Numbered from the stretch's first letter, positions 27,457 to 36,229 are shown. The stretch is 64,000 nt of DNA from Gilvimarinus xylanilyticus (GCF_024195295.1 NZ_JAMFTH010000002.1:248001-312000), one strand, 5' to 3'. Notes: generated by a model not told the origin, from the sequence alone. Numbers and translations: made by a program.

Positions 27457-27567
27457 ATGCCCAGCAAGGCTTAACCGCGCTGCAAACCGACGCTTGAACT
27501 GCCCCGTTGACTGGCCCACACTTTGCGAACACGCTTTATTAATCCACCGGCGAAAAGGACGACACCC

Positions 27568-28116
27568 ATGAACAGCTATAAGTGTTTATTGACTCTACCG
27601 GCATTTTTAGCCCTGGTACTCCTGGCGGGCCAAGCTCAGGCCGATGAGCCACATATGAAACCCGGCCTATGGCAACACAAAATGGAATTCACCAGCGAGA
27701 GCGGGGAAATGGAGAAAATGATGGCCCAGCTGCGCCAACAAATGGAGAACATGCCCGCCGAACAGCGGCAGATGATGGAAGGCATGATGAAATCCCAAGG
27801 CGTGAATTTCGACTTTGAAAGCCAGGCCTTCAAAACCTGCCTGACACCCGAGCAAGCCGCCCGGGGCCACCTGGATCTAATGGAAAACAACAACTGTCGG
27901 GAAACCGGGCGCCACACCAGTGATGGCAGCACTACCATCGAGTTTACCTGCAGCGGCGAAACCGAGTCCCAAGGCTCGATAATCTTTGAAGGAGATACAA
28001 GTTACTCGGGTGAATCAAGCGCCAACGTCGACTTTCAAGGCCGCCCCGAAAAAATGACCATCGCCCATCAGGGCAAATGGCAAAGCAGTGATTGTGGCGA
28101 CGTAAAGCCCCAGTAA
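27568..28116 (+). CDS. DUF3617 family exported protein
   Basis: A 182-residue protein with a signal peptide (about 1-25, ending AGQAQA) and the DUF3617 pattern: HMKPGLWQHKMEF near the mature N-terminus, FKTCLTPEQAA and NCRETGR with conserved cysteines, and a C-terminal GKWQSSDCG. A Met-rich amphipathic stretch (EKMMAQLRQQMENMP) lies in between. The family is periplasmic and of unknown function. The ATG at 27568 has AGGA nine bases upstream; a start at 27523 is less likely. Confidence 0.82.
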   Translation: MNSYKCLLTLPAFLALVLLAGQAQADEPHMKPGLWQHKMEFTSESGEMEKMMAQLRQQMENMPAEQRQMMEGMMKSQGVNFDFESQAFKTCLTPEQAARGHLDLMENNNCRETGRHTSDGSTTIEFTCSGETESQGSIIFEGDTSYSGESSANVDFQGRPEKMTIAHQGKWQSSDCGDVKPQ

Positions 28117-28156
28117 ATCACTCTGGGCGCTCTGGCAGCGCCCACCGGGAGCGGTA

Positions 28157-28672
28157 TCATTCTTCCCCGCCGCACGAGGCCTCTTCGGTTATAGCAGAGT
28201 AACTCACGGGTAAATCGCTTTTTTCCATAGCGATAAAACAATAGGGTGATACCACCATGGCCGGGTAGGCGCAGTCACCACTACTGTTGGCCAGGATATC
28301 GGTATAACGCACAACAATGGAGCCTTCGTGAGTGACCACCTCATCGATGCGCAGGCCGTAACCGGGGTTCGGCTTCCAGCCCGAGTGAATCGCCACAACC
28401 TGTTGGGTGGAGAAGTCTATGTCGGGCACCTCCTCTTGGCTGTTTAAATCCGTAACGCCATATACTTCGCGAAATTCGTGCATGTCGGTAATCACTTCGC
28501 GACTGGGCTCCTCAATCGTCGTATGCGGGCTATTGCCACACTCGACAATCTCATAAGCGTATGACTCCCCCGTGTTGTCGTGGCGCACCCGGGTTTCATC
28601 TTCATTCTCACTATCACCGGCACACCCCAATAGGGAAAATGCCAACGGGGCGATCAAATACACTGGCTTCAT
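28157..28672 (-). CDS. Lipoprotein with PrcB_C-like domain
   Basis: A 171-residue lipoprotein (lipobox LLGC, Cys17). The mature part contains FSTQQVVAIHSGWKPNPGYG and LRIDEVVTHEGSIVVRYTD, which resembles the C-terminal domain of the Treponema protease-complex protein PrcB. Cysteines near the end (DCAYPA, YCFIAM, ASCGGEE) could form disulfides. An AAGGAG ribosome site supports the start. It converges on the DUF3617 gene. The function is unknown. Confidence 0.65.
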   Translation of the reverse strand: MKPVYLIAPLAFSLLGCAGDSENEDETRVRHDNTGESYAYEIVECGNSPHTTIEEPSREVITDMHEFREVYGVTDLNSQEEVPDIDFSTQQVVAIHSGWKPNPGYGLRIDEVVTHEGSIVVRYTDILANSSGDCAYPAMVVSPYCFIAMEKSDLPVSYSAITEEASCGGEE

Positions 28673-28713
28673 CTCAACTCCTTGTTCTGATCCGTGAATT
28701 CAGCGCAACTGTT

Positions 28714-28749
28714 AACCTGGTAATTACAATCAACCTGGCAATCACAATG
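28714..28749. repeat. Two tandem 18-bp repeats
   Basis: AACCTGGTAATTACAATC is followed directly by AACCTGGCAATCACAATG (15 of 18 identical), upstream of the PrcB_C-like lipoprotein gene. It may be a binding-site pair or slippage product. The remaining gap to 28950 shows nothing else. Confidence 0.45.
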
Positions 28750-28950
28750 GCCGAGTTGAAAGCTTACCAAACAGAAAGCTCGCGATGTGTAAAAAACTTT
28801 ATTCTTGTCGATCACCACACCTAAACTTCGATGGCGAAATTGCGACCAACGACAACTCGCCTAACGAGTAAACCTTGCTCGCGCTACTCATTTTATTGTT
28901 TCTCATTTAGTATACAATTAGCCTCAAACTCCCATATCCGATATTTAACC

Positions 28951-29226
28951 ATGAAATCCGACCCCAAAAAACTTGTCGACAAAAACCAAAATCTTATCCA
29001 CTCCGAGATGATGAAAGTCGTCTCTCATGTGCAACGCGATCAAGGCGAGTGGATACTGCATACCGTTATGGTCGAGGGGTGTGACGTTCCTTTTAAGTTT
29101 AAGCGCAAAGGAAACTACCAAAATTTGAAAGGAGCACGGGTCAATATGACCTACTACCCCGAGACGGAAAAAGTAGCGGGCATAGACTTTGAAATTATGA
29201 AGGTCGTGCGTATAAAACGCGGATAA
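28951..29226 (+). CDS. Conserved hypothetical 91-residue protein
   Basis: A soluble basic protein without signal peptide: LIHSEMMKVVSHVQ, WILHTVMVEGCDVPFKFKRKG and YYPETEKVAGIDFEIMKVVRI. The composition looks like a real small beta-rich protein. It resembles short uncharacterised proteins of marine Gammaproteobacteria. The frame is open upstream to 28831, but the ATG at 28951 gives the compact form. No ribosome site is strong. No function is proposed. Confidence 0.6.
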   Translation: MKSDPKKLVDKNQNLIHSEMMKVVSHVQRDQGEWILHTVMVEGCDVPFKFKRKGNYQNLKGARVNMTYYPETEKVAGIDFEIMKVVRIKRG

Positions 29227-29437
29227 TCTGTTTAAAAGCTACCGAAAGCACACTTAAACTTATATTTAAGCGGAAAACTCAGGACCAACGGCCACCATTT
29301 TTATGAAATAAGCTTTTATAAAAGTTAATAGAGATCGTCAACATCTACGAATAATCAGCTAGTTTTTGCATGATTTACAGATCATATCCGGTCATAGAAG
29401 AGCAGAACGATAAGCCCGATTTAACTTATAAGATTGA

Positions 29438-30076
29438 CTAAAGAATACCCAGGTCCATCGCCTTTAGTACCGCGCGCGTACGATCTTTAACCTCTAATTT
29501 TGAGAGAATTGAAGAAACTTGATTTCGCACCGTTCCTTCGGAGCGAAAGATCGCTCCGGCTATTTCATTATTCGTATACCCGGCTGCCACTAATTGTAGT
29601 ATTTGCTGCTCTTTCTCAGTAAGCGGTGATGTCATCACCTTATGCCCGTCACCTGCGGACGGCACCTGACTTCTAATACGCTCAGTCACCACTGGCTGCA
29701 TCCAGTTCTTACCATCGGCTACGGTTTTTATTGCACTGACCAGGGTGTTCAGGCTTACATCTTTCTTTAAATAGCCTTTGGCACCCAGCCTCAGGCACTC
29801 CAGCACTAGGTCGTGCTCGTCAAAGGTGGTTAGTACAAGAATATTAAGCGATAAGCTTTCTTTTTCTAGCGCCTGTAAAAGCTCTAGCCCACTCATAACC
29901 GGCATACGGACGTCCAGCAACACAACGTTCGGTGACATGGACTGAAGCATATCTAACGCCTGTTTCCCATCCCAGGCTTCGCCACAGACGTGAATATCAC
30001 TGTTTAGCGACAGCAAGCTCTTTATGCCTTCTCGAACCAAGGTTTGATCATCGACCACCAAGACACTGATTGTCAT
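29438..30076 (-). CDS. NarL/LuxR-type response regulator
   Basis: A 212-residue regulator. The receiver domain has VLVVDDQTLVREGI, phosphoacceptor Asp55 in VVLLDVRMPVMSG and Lys104 in KGYLKKDVS. The C-terminal LuxR-type helix-turn-helix is LTEKEQQILQLVAAGYTNNE to KLEVKDRTRAVLKA. It is downstream of its histidine kinase (11-base gap), in a leftward operon divergent from a MipA/OmpV gene. The inverted repeat at 31275-31331 is a candidate binding site. Confidence 0.93.
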   Translation of the reverse strand: MTISVLVVDDQTLVREGIKSLLSLNSDIHVCGEAWDGKQALDMLQSMSPNVVLLDVRMPVMSGLELLQALEKESLSLNILVLTTFDEHDLVLECLRLGAKGYLKKDVSLNTLVSAIKTVADGKNWMQPVVTERIRSQVPSAGDGHKVMTSPLTEKEQQILQLVAAGYTNNEIAGAIFRSEGTVRNQVSSILSKLEVKDRTRAVLKAMDLGIL

Positions 30077-30087
30077 GGTTATAACTC

Positions 30088-31242
30088 CTAACTGGGAATA
30101 TCTATATTCAGGTTAAAACCATGGGCGTCGAAATCGACTGCCATTGTACCGCCTAGATTTTCGACTCTTTCTTTCATTCCGGTTAGCCCATTACCCCAAA
30201 CAAAGTCTTCCGAAATCCCTCCATTGTCGCGGTAGCAAAACCCGAATGATTGGTGAGATTTTAAAATAGAAATTTCAATACTTGTGGCTCTACTGTGTTT
30301 TCGCGCATTGGTCAGCGATTCCTGGGCACATCGAAACAAGGTTTCGGCCAGGGTCGCGCTTTGCAAGTCAAGGTCGTCTTGAATATTCAGAGACACACGG
30401 CCTTCATCGGTTGGCTGTAAAAGGCTTTCAACCGCGCGCTCTATATCAATATTGGTCTTGGCTCTGATATCAGTAATCGTTGCGCGTATATCGCTTAGCA
30501 ATAAACGTGAAATATCGCGAGCCCGATGCACGTATTGCAATGCATGTTCAGGAGCTGCGTTAATCGCCACCTCCAGCTGCAAGCTCAGTGCAGTTAAGTG
30601 GTGACCGACCTGGTCGTGCAAATCACGGGATATGTGCAATCGCTCATCCTGCTTTGCGGCCTCACTCAATAAGTACTGGGTGGCCCGAAGCTCTCGCAAC
30701 AGTTTTTCAGATCGTTCTTTCTCGCGGCGCTCAGACATAACCGCAAACCCAATAACCAAAATCGCTAAATTGAAAAGTACATATAAAATAGCACCGTGAA
30801 TAGCATAGGGAATAGAGTGGTAATAGTGATCAATTAGCCCTCCCGACATTGTGGGAACAACAGCCAAAACTAAGCAAGTTGGTAAACTGAATATTTGCGT
30901 TGCGCGATTAACCATTAGAATAGTAAGAATGCTGACGAACGACAGCTCATACAGCAACATCAGTATATAGGTGGCGGCAAACGCCACAGCAAAAAAATGC
31001 CGGCGGTATCGGCTTAGCTTTTCCAGTCCACCCCAAAAAAACTCTAAAACCAAGTAGCTGGTTACCACGGCGAGCAAGGCGGCGATAACATACTTAGGCA
31101 CAGCCAGAGTTTTCACCCAGCCCCTGGGATCTTCAAAGGTTAGCGTCAAGTAAGCCACGATAACACCTGTGCATATCGCCAGCATGCGCTCCAGCGTTCG
31201 CAGTTCGTATAAAGACGCTAAAAAGTTATTTTTCTTCGACAT
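30088..31242 (-). CDS. HisKA_3-type membrane histidine kinase (DesK/LiaS-like)
   Basis: A 384-residue kinase with about five transmembrane segments in residues 20-168, little extracytoplasmic sequence, then a coiled linker, H209 in ISRDLHDQVGHHLTALS (HisKA_3), Asn312 in RCAQESLTNARKH and GNGLTGMKERVENLGG in the ATPase part. Such kinases sense membrane state or envelope stress. It is the first gene of the kinase-regulator operon. It is divergent from the MipA/OmpV-like gene, which is the likely target. Confidence 0.92.
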   Translation of the reverse strand: MSKKNNFLASLYELRTLERMLAICTGVIVAYLTLTFEDPRGWVKTLAVPKYVIAALLAVVTSYLVLEFFWGGLEKLSRYRRHFFAVAFAATYILMLLYELSFVSILTILMVNRATQIFSLPTCLVLAVVPTMSGGLIDHYYHSIPYAIHGAILYVLFNLAILVIGFAVMSERREKERSEKLLRELRATQYLLSEAAKQDERLHISRDLHDQVGHHLTALSLQLEVAINAAPEHALQYVHRARDISRLLLSDIRATITDIRAKTNIDIERAVESLLQPTDEGRVSLNIQDDLDLQSATLAETLFRCAQESLTNARKHSRATSIEISILKSHQSFGFCYRDNGGISEDFVWGNGLTGMKERVENLGGTMAVDFDAHGFNLNIDIPS

Positions 31243-31274
31243 TGTTAAATTGTACCTGCGCTAACGTCTAACGG

Positions 31275-31331
31275 GCATGTGTCATATGTCATTATCATAA
31301 TGGGGATGAATTCATGACAATTGACACATGC
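31275..31331. promoter_or_regulatory. Strong inverted repeat between the two-component operon and the mipA-like gene
   Basis: GCATGTGTCATATGTCAT (31275-31292) and ATGACAATTGACACATGC (31314-31331) are inverted copies with 16 of 18 matches, 21 bases apart. Each arm holds two TGTCAT/TGTCA half-sites. The position in a 162-base divergent gap suits a binding site for the NarL-type regulator controlling both directions. Confidence 0.6.
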
Positions 31332-31404
31332 GATTACCGGACCCGAGGGGTAAGCTTTTGCATCGAAACTGAGTGGAACCTTTACCGGAAATAGGGATTA
31401 GACC

Positions 31405-32172
31405 ATGTGGCGACTACTTTTTACAGCTACCTTGTTAAGCCTGACACTAGCCTCGAAAACCAGTGCGGACACCCGTTGGCACGTTGAGGTAGGCGGGGGC
31501 GGGGCTAGCTTTCAAGCGCCTTGGCGAGGTGTGGGTGTTGAATTGACGCCTTTGCCCTATGTTACGGCCCGCTACGGGCGCTGGGGGTTTGGGGTAGGTG
31601 AAGGCCTGGTTCAATACGCCTTAATGCAATCTGACCTTCAGGTAGAGGTTGGACTGGGCTATCGCGATGAAACCTATCAAAGTAACTTTTCACTGGTTAA
31701 GTACGACTCCGACGATGCGGTTTTTAACGGCTACAAAAGCCCCAAAGGCGAAGTCACGGCACGAATGCAGTTTAACTATAGTTACTTTCATTTACGCCTG
31801 GCACAAGATATTCAGGGGCGTTCCAAAGGTGGCACTGCCCTTCTCAGGGCGGACATACCTGTCTATCGACATAATAGCGGTTGGCAGGTATCTACCCGTG
31901 TTGGCGCCTACTGGTTGCAAGACAAGTACGCAACCCATGTATTCGGTGTCTCGCCCGGCAACACCAACGAATCGGTAGGCCGATATCAGTACCAAGCGGA
32001 TAGCTCACTGAATTACTTCACCGGCCTTCAAGTTTACGTACCCGTGGCAAAGCGCCATTCAGTGCGTGGCTTCGCACGATATGAGCGACTGGATAATGAA
32101 ATCAGCAATAGTCCACTGGTCGGACGCAAGTATCGCGCGCAGTTAGGCATTATGTACGTAGTCACCTTATAA
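31405..32172 (+). CDS. MipA/OmpV family outer-membrane protein
   Basis: A 255-residue outer-membrane barrel with signal peptide (about 1-21, ending TSA). Family features are WHVEVGGGGASFQAPWRG near the mature start, alternating strands, and the C-terminal SVRGFARYERLDNEI and AQLGIMYVVTL. MipA/OmpV proteins are scaffolds or porin-like barrels often placed next to two-component systems, as here. A lipoprotein gene follows 12 bases on, probably in one transcript. No strong ribosome site is seen. Confidence 0.85.
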   Translation: MWRLLFTATLLSLTLASKTSADTRWHVEVGGGGASFQAPWRGVGVELTPLPYVTARYGRWGFGVGEGLVQYALMQSDLQVEVGLGYRDETYQSNFSLVKYDSDDAVFNGYKSPKGEVTARMQFNYSYFHLRLAQDIQGRSKGGTALLRADIPVYRHNSGWQVSTRVGAYWLQDKYATHVFGVSPGNTNESVGRYQYQADSSLNYFTGLQVYVPVAKRHSVRGFARYERLDNEISNSPLVGRKYRAQLGIMYVVTL

Positions 32173-32184
32173 ACGGACATACCT

Positions 32185-32685
32185 ATGAACTTTCCAAAAC
32201 ATGTAAAGTGTATCGGATCGCTCACCGGCATAACTCTGTTAGTCGCCTGTGGGGGCAATAGTGATCCGCTTACCAAAGAGTTAAATCGGCACCTAGAGGT
32301 GGATATTCAGGATTTTGATGTCGATAAGTCAAACCTACACCCGGGCCAGTCGCTTGATATCGAATGGCGCTCCGAGGGTGCTGTATTGTTTGATGCCCAC
32401 CTTTACCTAAGCGAAGACCGAACAGTGTCCAACAGTGATATCCAGATTGTCGACGAAAAGTGCGGTGTCGAGCACAACGACCATTGTCATGCTGCACGCG
32501 AAGTCGAGTTCACATGCGAATTTTACTCAGACAACTATTTTGGCTGTTATGAAGATGGTGACAATATTGGTACGGAAGATCTGACCGAATATTTAACTCA
32601 ACTGCCTTTTGAAAACTACTTAATACTAGAGCTATGCAGCCACGGAGATTGTGAAACAAGGGTACATCGTCTGACCTTTTACTGA
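32185..32685 (+). CDS. Unknown lipoprotein after the mipA-like gene
   Basis: A 166-residue lipoprotein (lipobox LVAC, Cys22). The mature region has VDKSNLHPGQSLDIEWRSEG, which looks like an Ig-like beta-sandwich strand pattern, and six cysteines (CGVEH, DHCHAA, FTCEF, GCYED, ELCSH, DCETR) likely to pair as disulfides. It is acidic. No family is recognised. Being 12 bases after the MipA/OmpV gene, it probably acts with it in the envelope and shares its regulation. Confidence 0.65.
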   Translation: MNFPKHVKCIGSLTGITLLVACGGNSDPLTKELNRHLEVDIQDFDVDKSNLHPGQSLDIEWRSEGAVLFDAHLYLSEDRTVSNSDIQIVDEKCGVEHNDHCHAAREVEFTCEFYSDNYFGCYEDGDNIGTEDLTEYLTQLPFENYLILELCSHGDCETRVHRLTFY

Positions 32686-32706
32686 ACCAGGCCACTTTTT
32701 GACCCG

Positions 32707-33009
32707 CTATTGATCCTCCAGTGAATAAACAAGTGGGGCTCCCCGCTTAGGGTATGACTGACAATGTATGCATAGGCTCTGAGACACAACAACGCGCAGC
32801 GCGGCCTGGTCACTCTCTGTTTTCTGAACACTCCAACAGGGCTCTGGTTGAGTATAGTATTCGCAGACAACGCGATAAACAATTATCGCCTCAAACAGCA
32901 AGCTTAGCGGCAAAACAACAAACAAAATGGCATTAGAAACGTTATTTATTTGGCGATCTGCCGCGAAAAATCCCGGTGTGTTTTCTAAATTGGGAGTTCC
33001 ATCTGACAT
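32707..33009 (-). CDS. Hypothetical single-pass membrane protein
   Basis: A 100-residue frame from the ATG at 33009 (GAGGACG ribosome site) with one hydrophobic segment, ISNAILFVVLPLSLLFEAIIVY-like in position (about residues 26-46), and a Cys-containing tail. It is not recognised. The stop converges on the lipoprotein gene. It could be a real accessory gene or a chance frame. Confidence 0.42.
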   Translation of the reverse strand: MSDGTPNLENTPGFFAADRQINNVSNAILFVVLPLSLLFEAIIVYRVVCEYYTQPEPCWSVQKTESDQAALRVVVSQSLCIHCQSYPKRGAPLVYSLEDQ

Positions 33010-33111
33010 AGCGTCCTCGCATGGGCTGATTCGGACCTGCGGAGCCAAAACCCGTTACTGCGCCGGCATCAGCTCCACGTGTCGATAAGTAGAGGGTAAA
33101 AACGGGAAGAC

Positions 33112-33570
33112 TTACAACTTACGCCCCAACCGGCGCTCGGCCAGGCGTCGCTCCCAACCTGGGCTCATAAAGCTGATCACCCCAAACGCAATCAGCCCTT
33201 GCACCACCAGCCCAACTCCCAGCCCCGCGAAGATGATGTAAACAATCGGCGCATCGTGGAATGCAAAAAAGAATACAGCAGCCGTTATAAGGTAAGTAAT
33301 CAGGTACTCGTAAAATTCTTTCACACGCCTCGCGTACAGAAGAACGTATTGTTCATCCAGCTTCAACTCGGTGTCATCTTGCATAGGTTTATCCTCTGGT
33401 TGCAGTACAGACAGATCTACCTCAAACACAGATGCCAGAGCCTTACAGGTTTCCATACTCGGTCGGTGCCCCTGCTCCACCCGCTGAATGGTGCGGGTGG
33501 TAACCCCCGCCATTTCCGCTAGCTGGGCCTGAGACCAGCCCCTTTTTAAACGCAACTTCCTGATAATCAT
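33112..33570 (-). CDS. XRE-type HTH regulator with C-terminal 2TM domain
   Basis: A 152-residue protein. Residues 1-65 are a Cro/C1-type helix-turn-helix (LRLKRGWSQAQLAEMAGV, TRTIQRVEQGHRPS). The C-terminal half holds two transmembrane segments (about 92-110 and 116-136) in the 2TM-domain pattern YARRVKEFYEYLITYLITA. This makes a membrane-tethered DNA-binding protein. The ATG at 33570 starts the HTH neatly; the frame is open further upstream. Its targets are unknown. It lies at the left edge of the accessory island. Confidence 0.8.
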   Translation of the reverse strand: MIIRKLRLKRGWSQAQLAEMAGVTTRTIQRVEQGHRPSMETCKALASVFEVDLSVLQPEDKPMQDDTELKLDEQYVLLYARRVKEFYEYLITYLITAAVFFFAFHDAPIVYIIFAGLGVGLVVQGLIAFGVISFMSPGWERRLAERRLGRKL

Positions 33571-33860
33571 GGCTCTGTTTACCCTTACTGCCTGAGGTGG
33601 CTGCAGTGTTACCGAATTGAACGCCCAGCAAAACGACACAAACGCGAAACACAGGCGAAATTGACACGACAGTCTAATAGTATCAATGACTTACAAGGTT
33701 ATGTATTGCTTAAATCCTGTTCAGCGCTAATCTAATGGTAACCTACTTTTACCCAATCATGGTTCAAATAACGTACAACCACTAGTTGTTCAGATAGACT
33801 AAAAGCCTCATAGAACCTTCAAGAATCTCAATACCCCCTAAAGCGACTTCAATAAGGTTA

Positions 33861-34177
33861 ATTGACGAAACCCTGGCCCGAATCGGATAACTAGCAAAAG
33901 CTATGGACAGTCCGTGAGCCTGGTTAATGGCCGAAGCCATAAAACAGTTAGTCGCCCGACAAGAATGGTTTATCCGCGAGCTAGAGCAAGACGCCAGCCG
34001 CGGCTGACGCCAATCGTCTAGTCGACCACAGCGACTTAAAAGCCCTTGGGGAGGCAAAGCGCGCCGCCACAATGGACTGACCTGGCCGCGCAAGATTTAG
34101 AGAAAATAGAGCGGCATATTGCCGAACAGAGCAATCCGCCTATTTCTATAGATGTCGTACCCGCTATCCGAACATAG
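33861..34177 (+). pseudogene. Decayed ParD/ParE-type toxin-antitoxin pair
   Basis: Reading the + strand through in-frame stops gives IDETLARIG*LAKAMDSP*AW then LMAEAIKQLVARQEWFIREL (33861-33995 or so). This is the ribbon-helix-helix antitoxin pattern, with the TGA probably a former CGA Arg codon. It continues after a frame change as ADANRLVDHSDLKALGEAKR. A second, frameshifted part gives LTWPRKI and DLEKIERHIAEQSNPP, the start of a RelE/ParE toxin, ending at the TAG of 34175-34177. Several independent lesions show the locus is dead. It lies in the gene-free 33571-34628 stretch. Confidence 0.7.
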
Positions 34178-34300
34178 GGCACAAGACCAGCTGAAACAGC
34201 CTGCCGCCGTTGGATTAATTGAAGCGATTACTTTGGCGCCATAGCTTCATCTGACTCCAAGATTTTCCACTTACCCCTATAGCCGGCCTTCTAGCCATCT

Positions 34301-34551
34301 CCCGGTTGTCAGGTCCATTCCGCCGTGGCACACTAGCCCGCATAACGCGTAGGCTTATCACCGAATCTGCTTGCCAGGGGCAAGCCAAGATAAGTCAGAT
34401 TTAACCAGTCAGGAAGGTTAGATAATAGCAGGCATATCCCGGATATACGCAATGCTTCTCCTCCCTTTTGGCTCGTCCATTTATTCGCAGGAATTTTAAG
34501 CTGGGGGCAGCTTAGCCTTTGTATTTCTATTGTGTGAAATGTAAAGCCTGA
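34301..34551 (+). repeat. Long structured repeat, copy 1
   Basis: This 251-base stretch recurs at 35941-36193 in the same orientation, with perhaps 80-85% identity by eye. It begins CCCGGTTGTC, contains a hairpin GCTTGCC-AGG-GGCAAGC near 34370-34386, and ends in a palindrome-like segment (34502-34555, TTGTGTGAAATGTAAAGCCT) related to the other island palindromes. Neither copy has a conserved reading frame. It precedes an orphan membrane-protein gene, as the second copy does. Confidence 0.7.
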
Positions 34552-34628
34552 CGCCGCCGGTTTTCGATTTCTTCATAAAGGTGCTCTCGAAAAGCGCCCT
34601 TATGTGGTGTCACAGTTGGAAGAACGTA

Positions 34629-35021
34629 ATGACTATTCTATTTTTTGTTCATCTAGCGATACTGCTCCCTTTGGTGATTACTTTAATATCGCTGCTCGCT
34701 GAGTCAACCATTCTTGGCGGTTGGGCCCAGAACCTGATGATACTATTGTTAGTTATTGGGTCGGTAGGGTTGGTTTACGCTAGAGGAAGAGTTCCTTTTA
34801 AGGTCACCACTTCGAGTCTTATTGTGTATAACTTTCCTTTGATGCGTACTTTTTCTCTGAATGGAGTTCAGGAAATTTCATTAGCAAACAGTTTTGGGGG
34901 AACCAGAGTTGACATCTCAACAAAGAGCGGAAAACCTATGAACACTCTTATACTGGCCCCGGTAAGCGTTTGTGTTGCTTCATTGCGAAATATTCCGTCT
35001 GACATAGAAGTAAAAAGCTAG
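34629..35021 (+). CDS. Hypothetical two-pass membrane protein
   Basis: A 130-residue protein from the ATG at 34629 (GGAAGAA ribosome site). Two hydrophobic segments (about 3-24 and 32-52) are followed by a soluble beta-rich part (FKVTTSSLIVYNFPLMRTFS, VDISTKSGKPMNTLILA) that looks like a bacterial PH-like domain. It is not recognised. It is flanked on both sides by palindromes of the island (34502-34555 and 35036-35088), which suggests it was acquired as a unit. Confidence 0.5.
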   Translation: MTILFFVHLAILLPLVITLISLLAESTILGGWAQNLMILLLVIGSVGLVYARGRVPFKVTTSSLIVYNFPLMRTFSLNGVQEISLANSFGGTRVDISTKSGKPMNTLILAPVSVCVASLRNIPSDIEVKS

Positions 35022-35035
35022 CTAATTAAAAACCA

Positions 35036-35088
35036 TCGGCGTAAGGCCTTACAGTTCACACTAAGATGTAAAATTTAAGGCCTGCACC
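35036..35088. repeat. Island palindrome (REP-like)
   Basis: TAAGGCCTTACAGTTCACAC, then an inverted half GATGTAAAATTTAAGGCCTG. It shares the GGCCTTACA / TGTAAGGCC core with the sites at 34502, 36143, 37003, 38673 and 40063. Confidence 0.6.
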
Positions 35089-35189
35089 TAAATTTCTCGA
35101 TGCCCTAAGCCCTATTGATGGCCATACTCGGCACTCGCTTAAAGGCACGATAGTCTTAGATTTCACCAACTTGGAAGGTAACAATAAAA

Positions 35190-35828
35190 ATGAGAGCACT
35201 CAGCCACCTTGCCCTTTATATTTTTGCTTTTGTGGGATTTGCCGCAACGATAGCGTCAGCGGGAATTTATTATTTTGTAAACTCGCAATCTGACGCTGTT
35301 AACAGCATGGCGCCGCTGGAAGAAAAGTACGAGCCCGCTCTTAGCCCCCTCGAAACTAATGCCATTATCAACGGATCGCGCAGTGAAAATATTAACGTAA
35401 CCAGCGTAATCGTGCGCGAAGAAACCCCCGAGCACACCGTACTAGAGGTAACCTACGATACGGACGACAGCGCGCCGTTAGACAATGTTTGGATCGGTGC
35501 CCATTTACTCGAGCAGTCCGGCGCTGTTATGACTACCGCGTATAAACCAGGCAAGGCACACGTAGGCATGGGCCGAACAGCCCGGGTGTGGATTGGCTTG
35601 GCGGACACCGAAGAAAAACCCTTGGTGGTATCAGAACGCCTGCTAATCAAATTCTATGAAGCCGGTGGCTCACCGTTTCACGAAGAGCAGTTTGCGTATC
35701 AACGGGTGTGGTGTCGAGGCGAATCCGTTCTCAGTGATCTGGTCCGAGGCACCTTTACCAACGAGCGCACCAGCAAATACGCCGCAACCTCACAGAGAAC
35801 CGTCTCCAGACTGTGCCTGGGGGACTAA
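35190..35828 (+). CDS. Hypothetical membrane-anchored protein
   Basis: A 212-residue protein with one N-terminal transmembrane anchor or uncleaved signal (about 7-30, LALYIFAFVGFAATIASAG). A soluble domain follows, with VTSVIVREETPEHTVLEVTY and LDNVWIGAHLLEQSGAV, which suggests an extracytoplasmic beta-sandwich. AAGG lies about 12 bases before the ATG. It is not recognised. It lies between two island palindromes, like its neighbours. Confidence 0.6.
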   Translation: MRALSHLALYIFAFVGFAATIASAGIYYFVNSQSDAVNSMAPLEEKYEPALSPLETNAIINGSRSENINVTSVIVREETPEHTVLEVTYDTDDSAPLDNVWIGAHLLEQSGAVMTTAYKPGKAHVGMGRTARVWIGLADTEEKPLVVSERLLIKFYEAGGSPFHEEQFAYQRVWCRGESVLSDLVRGTFTNERTSKYAATSQRTVSRLCLGD

Positions 35829-35940
35829 CCACAATCGTTGTGCTTCGAACAAGCACCTCAGAATCAGGCCTTTCCAGTTGAGAAACCGGGGCCAGATGAC
35901 ACTTATGCAGCAGATTTCACACTGGCGCCCCGTGCTGCTT

Positions 35941-36198
35941 CCCGGTTGTCAATCGCCATAGGCCGTGGCACACTAGACCGCATAGCCCGTAAGGCTTATC
36001 ACCCAAACCGCTTGCCAAGGGCAAACCACGATAAGTCAGATTGAACCAGTCGGGAAGGTTAGATAATAGCGGGGATAACCCCGGATATACGCAATGCTTC
36101 TCCTCCCTTTTGGCTCGTCAATTAATTCGTAGAAATTTTAAACTGGGGTCACATTAGCCTTTATATTTTTATTGTGTGAAATGTAAGGCCTGATCCCG
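35941..36198 (+). repeat. Long structured repeat, copy 2
   Basis: Second copy of the element at 34301-34551. Shared blocks include GTGGCACACTAG, ATAAGTCAGATT, GGTTAGATAATAGC, ATATACGCAATGCTTCTCC and TTGTGTGAAATGTAAGGCCT. It also has GGGGATAACCCC, where copy 1 has a different palindrome. The last 56 bases (36143-36198) form a palindrome running from GGGGTCA to TGATCCC. The upstream part 35829-35940 shows no gene. Confidence 0.7.
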
Positions 36199-36229
36199 AT
36201 ATTGCGCTGAGCGCGAAGAGTTGGAGTGA

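Noticed and set aside
33782-34093. 103-codon minus-strand frame
   Set aside because: The plus strand of the same stretch shows recognisable toxin-antitoxin fragments, so this is a shadow.
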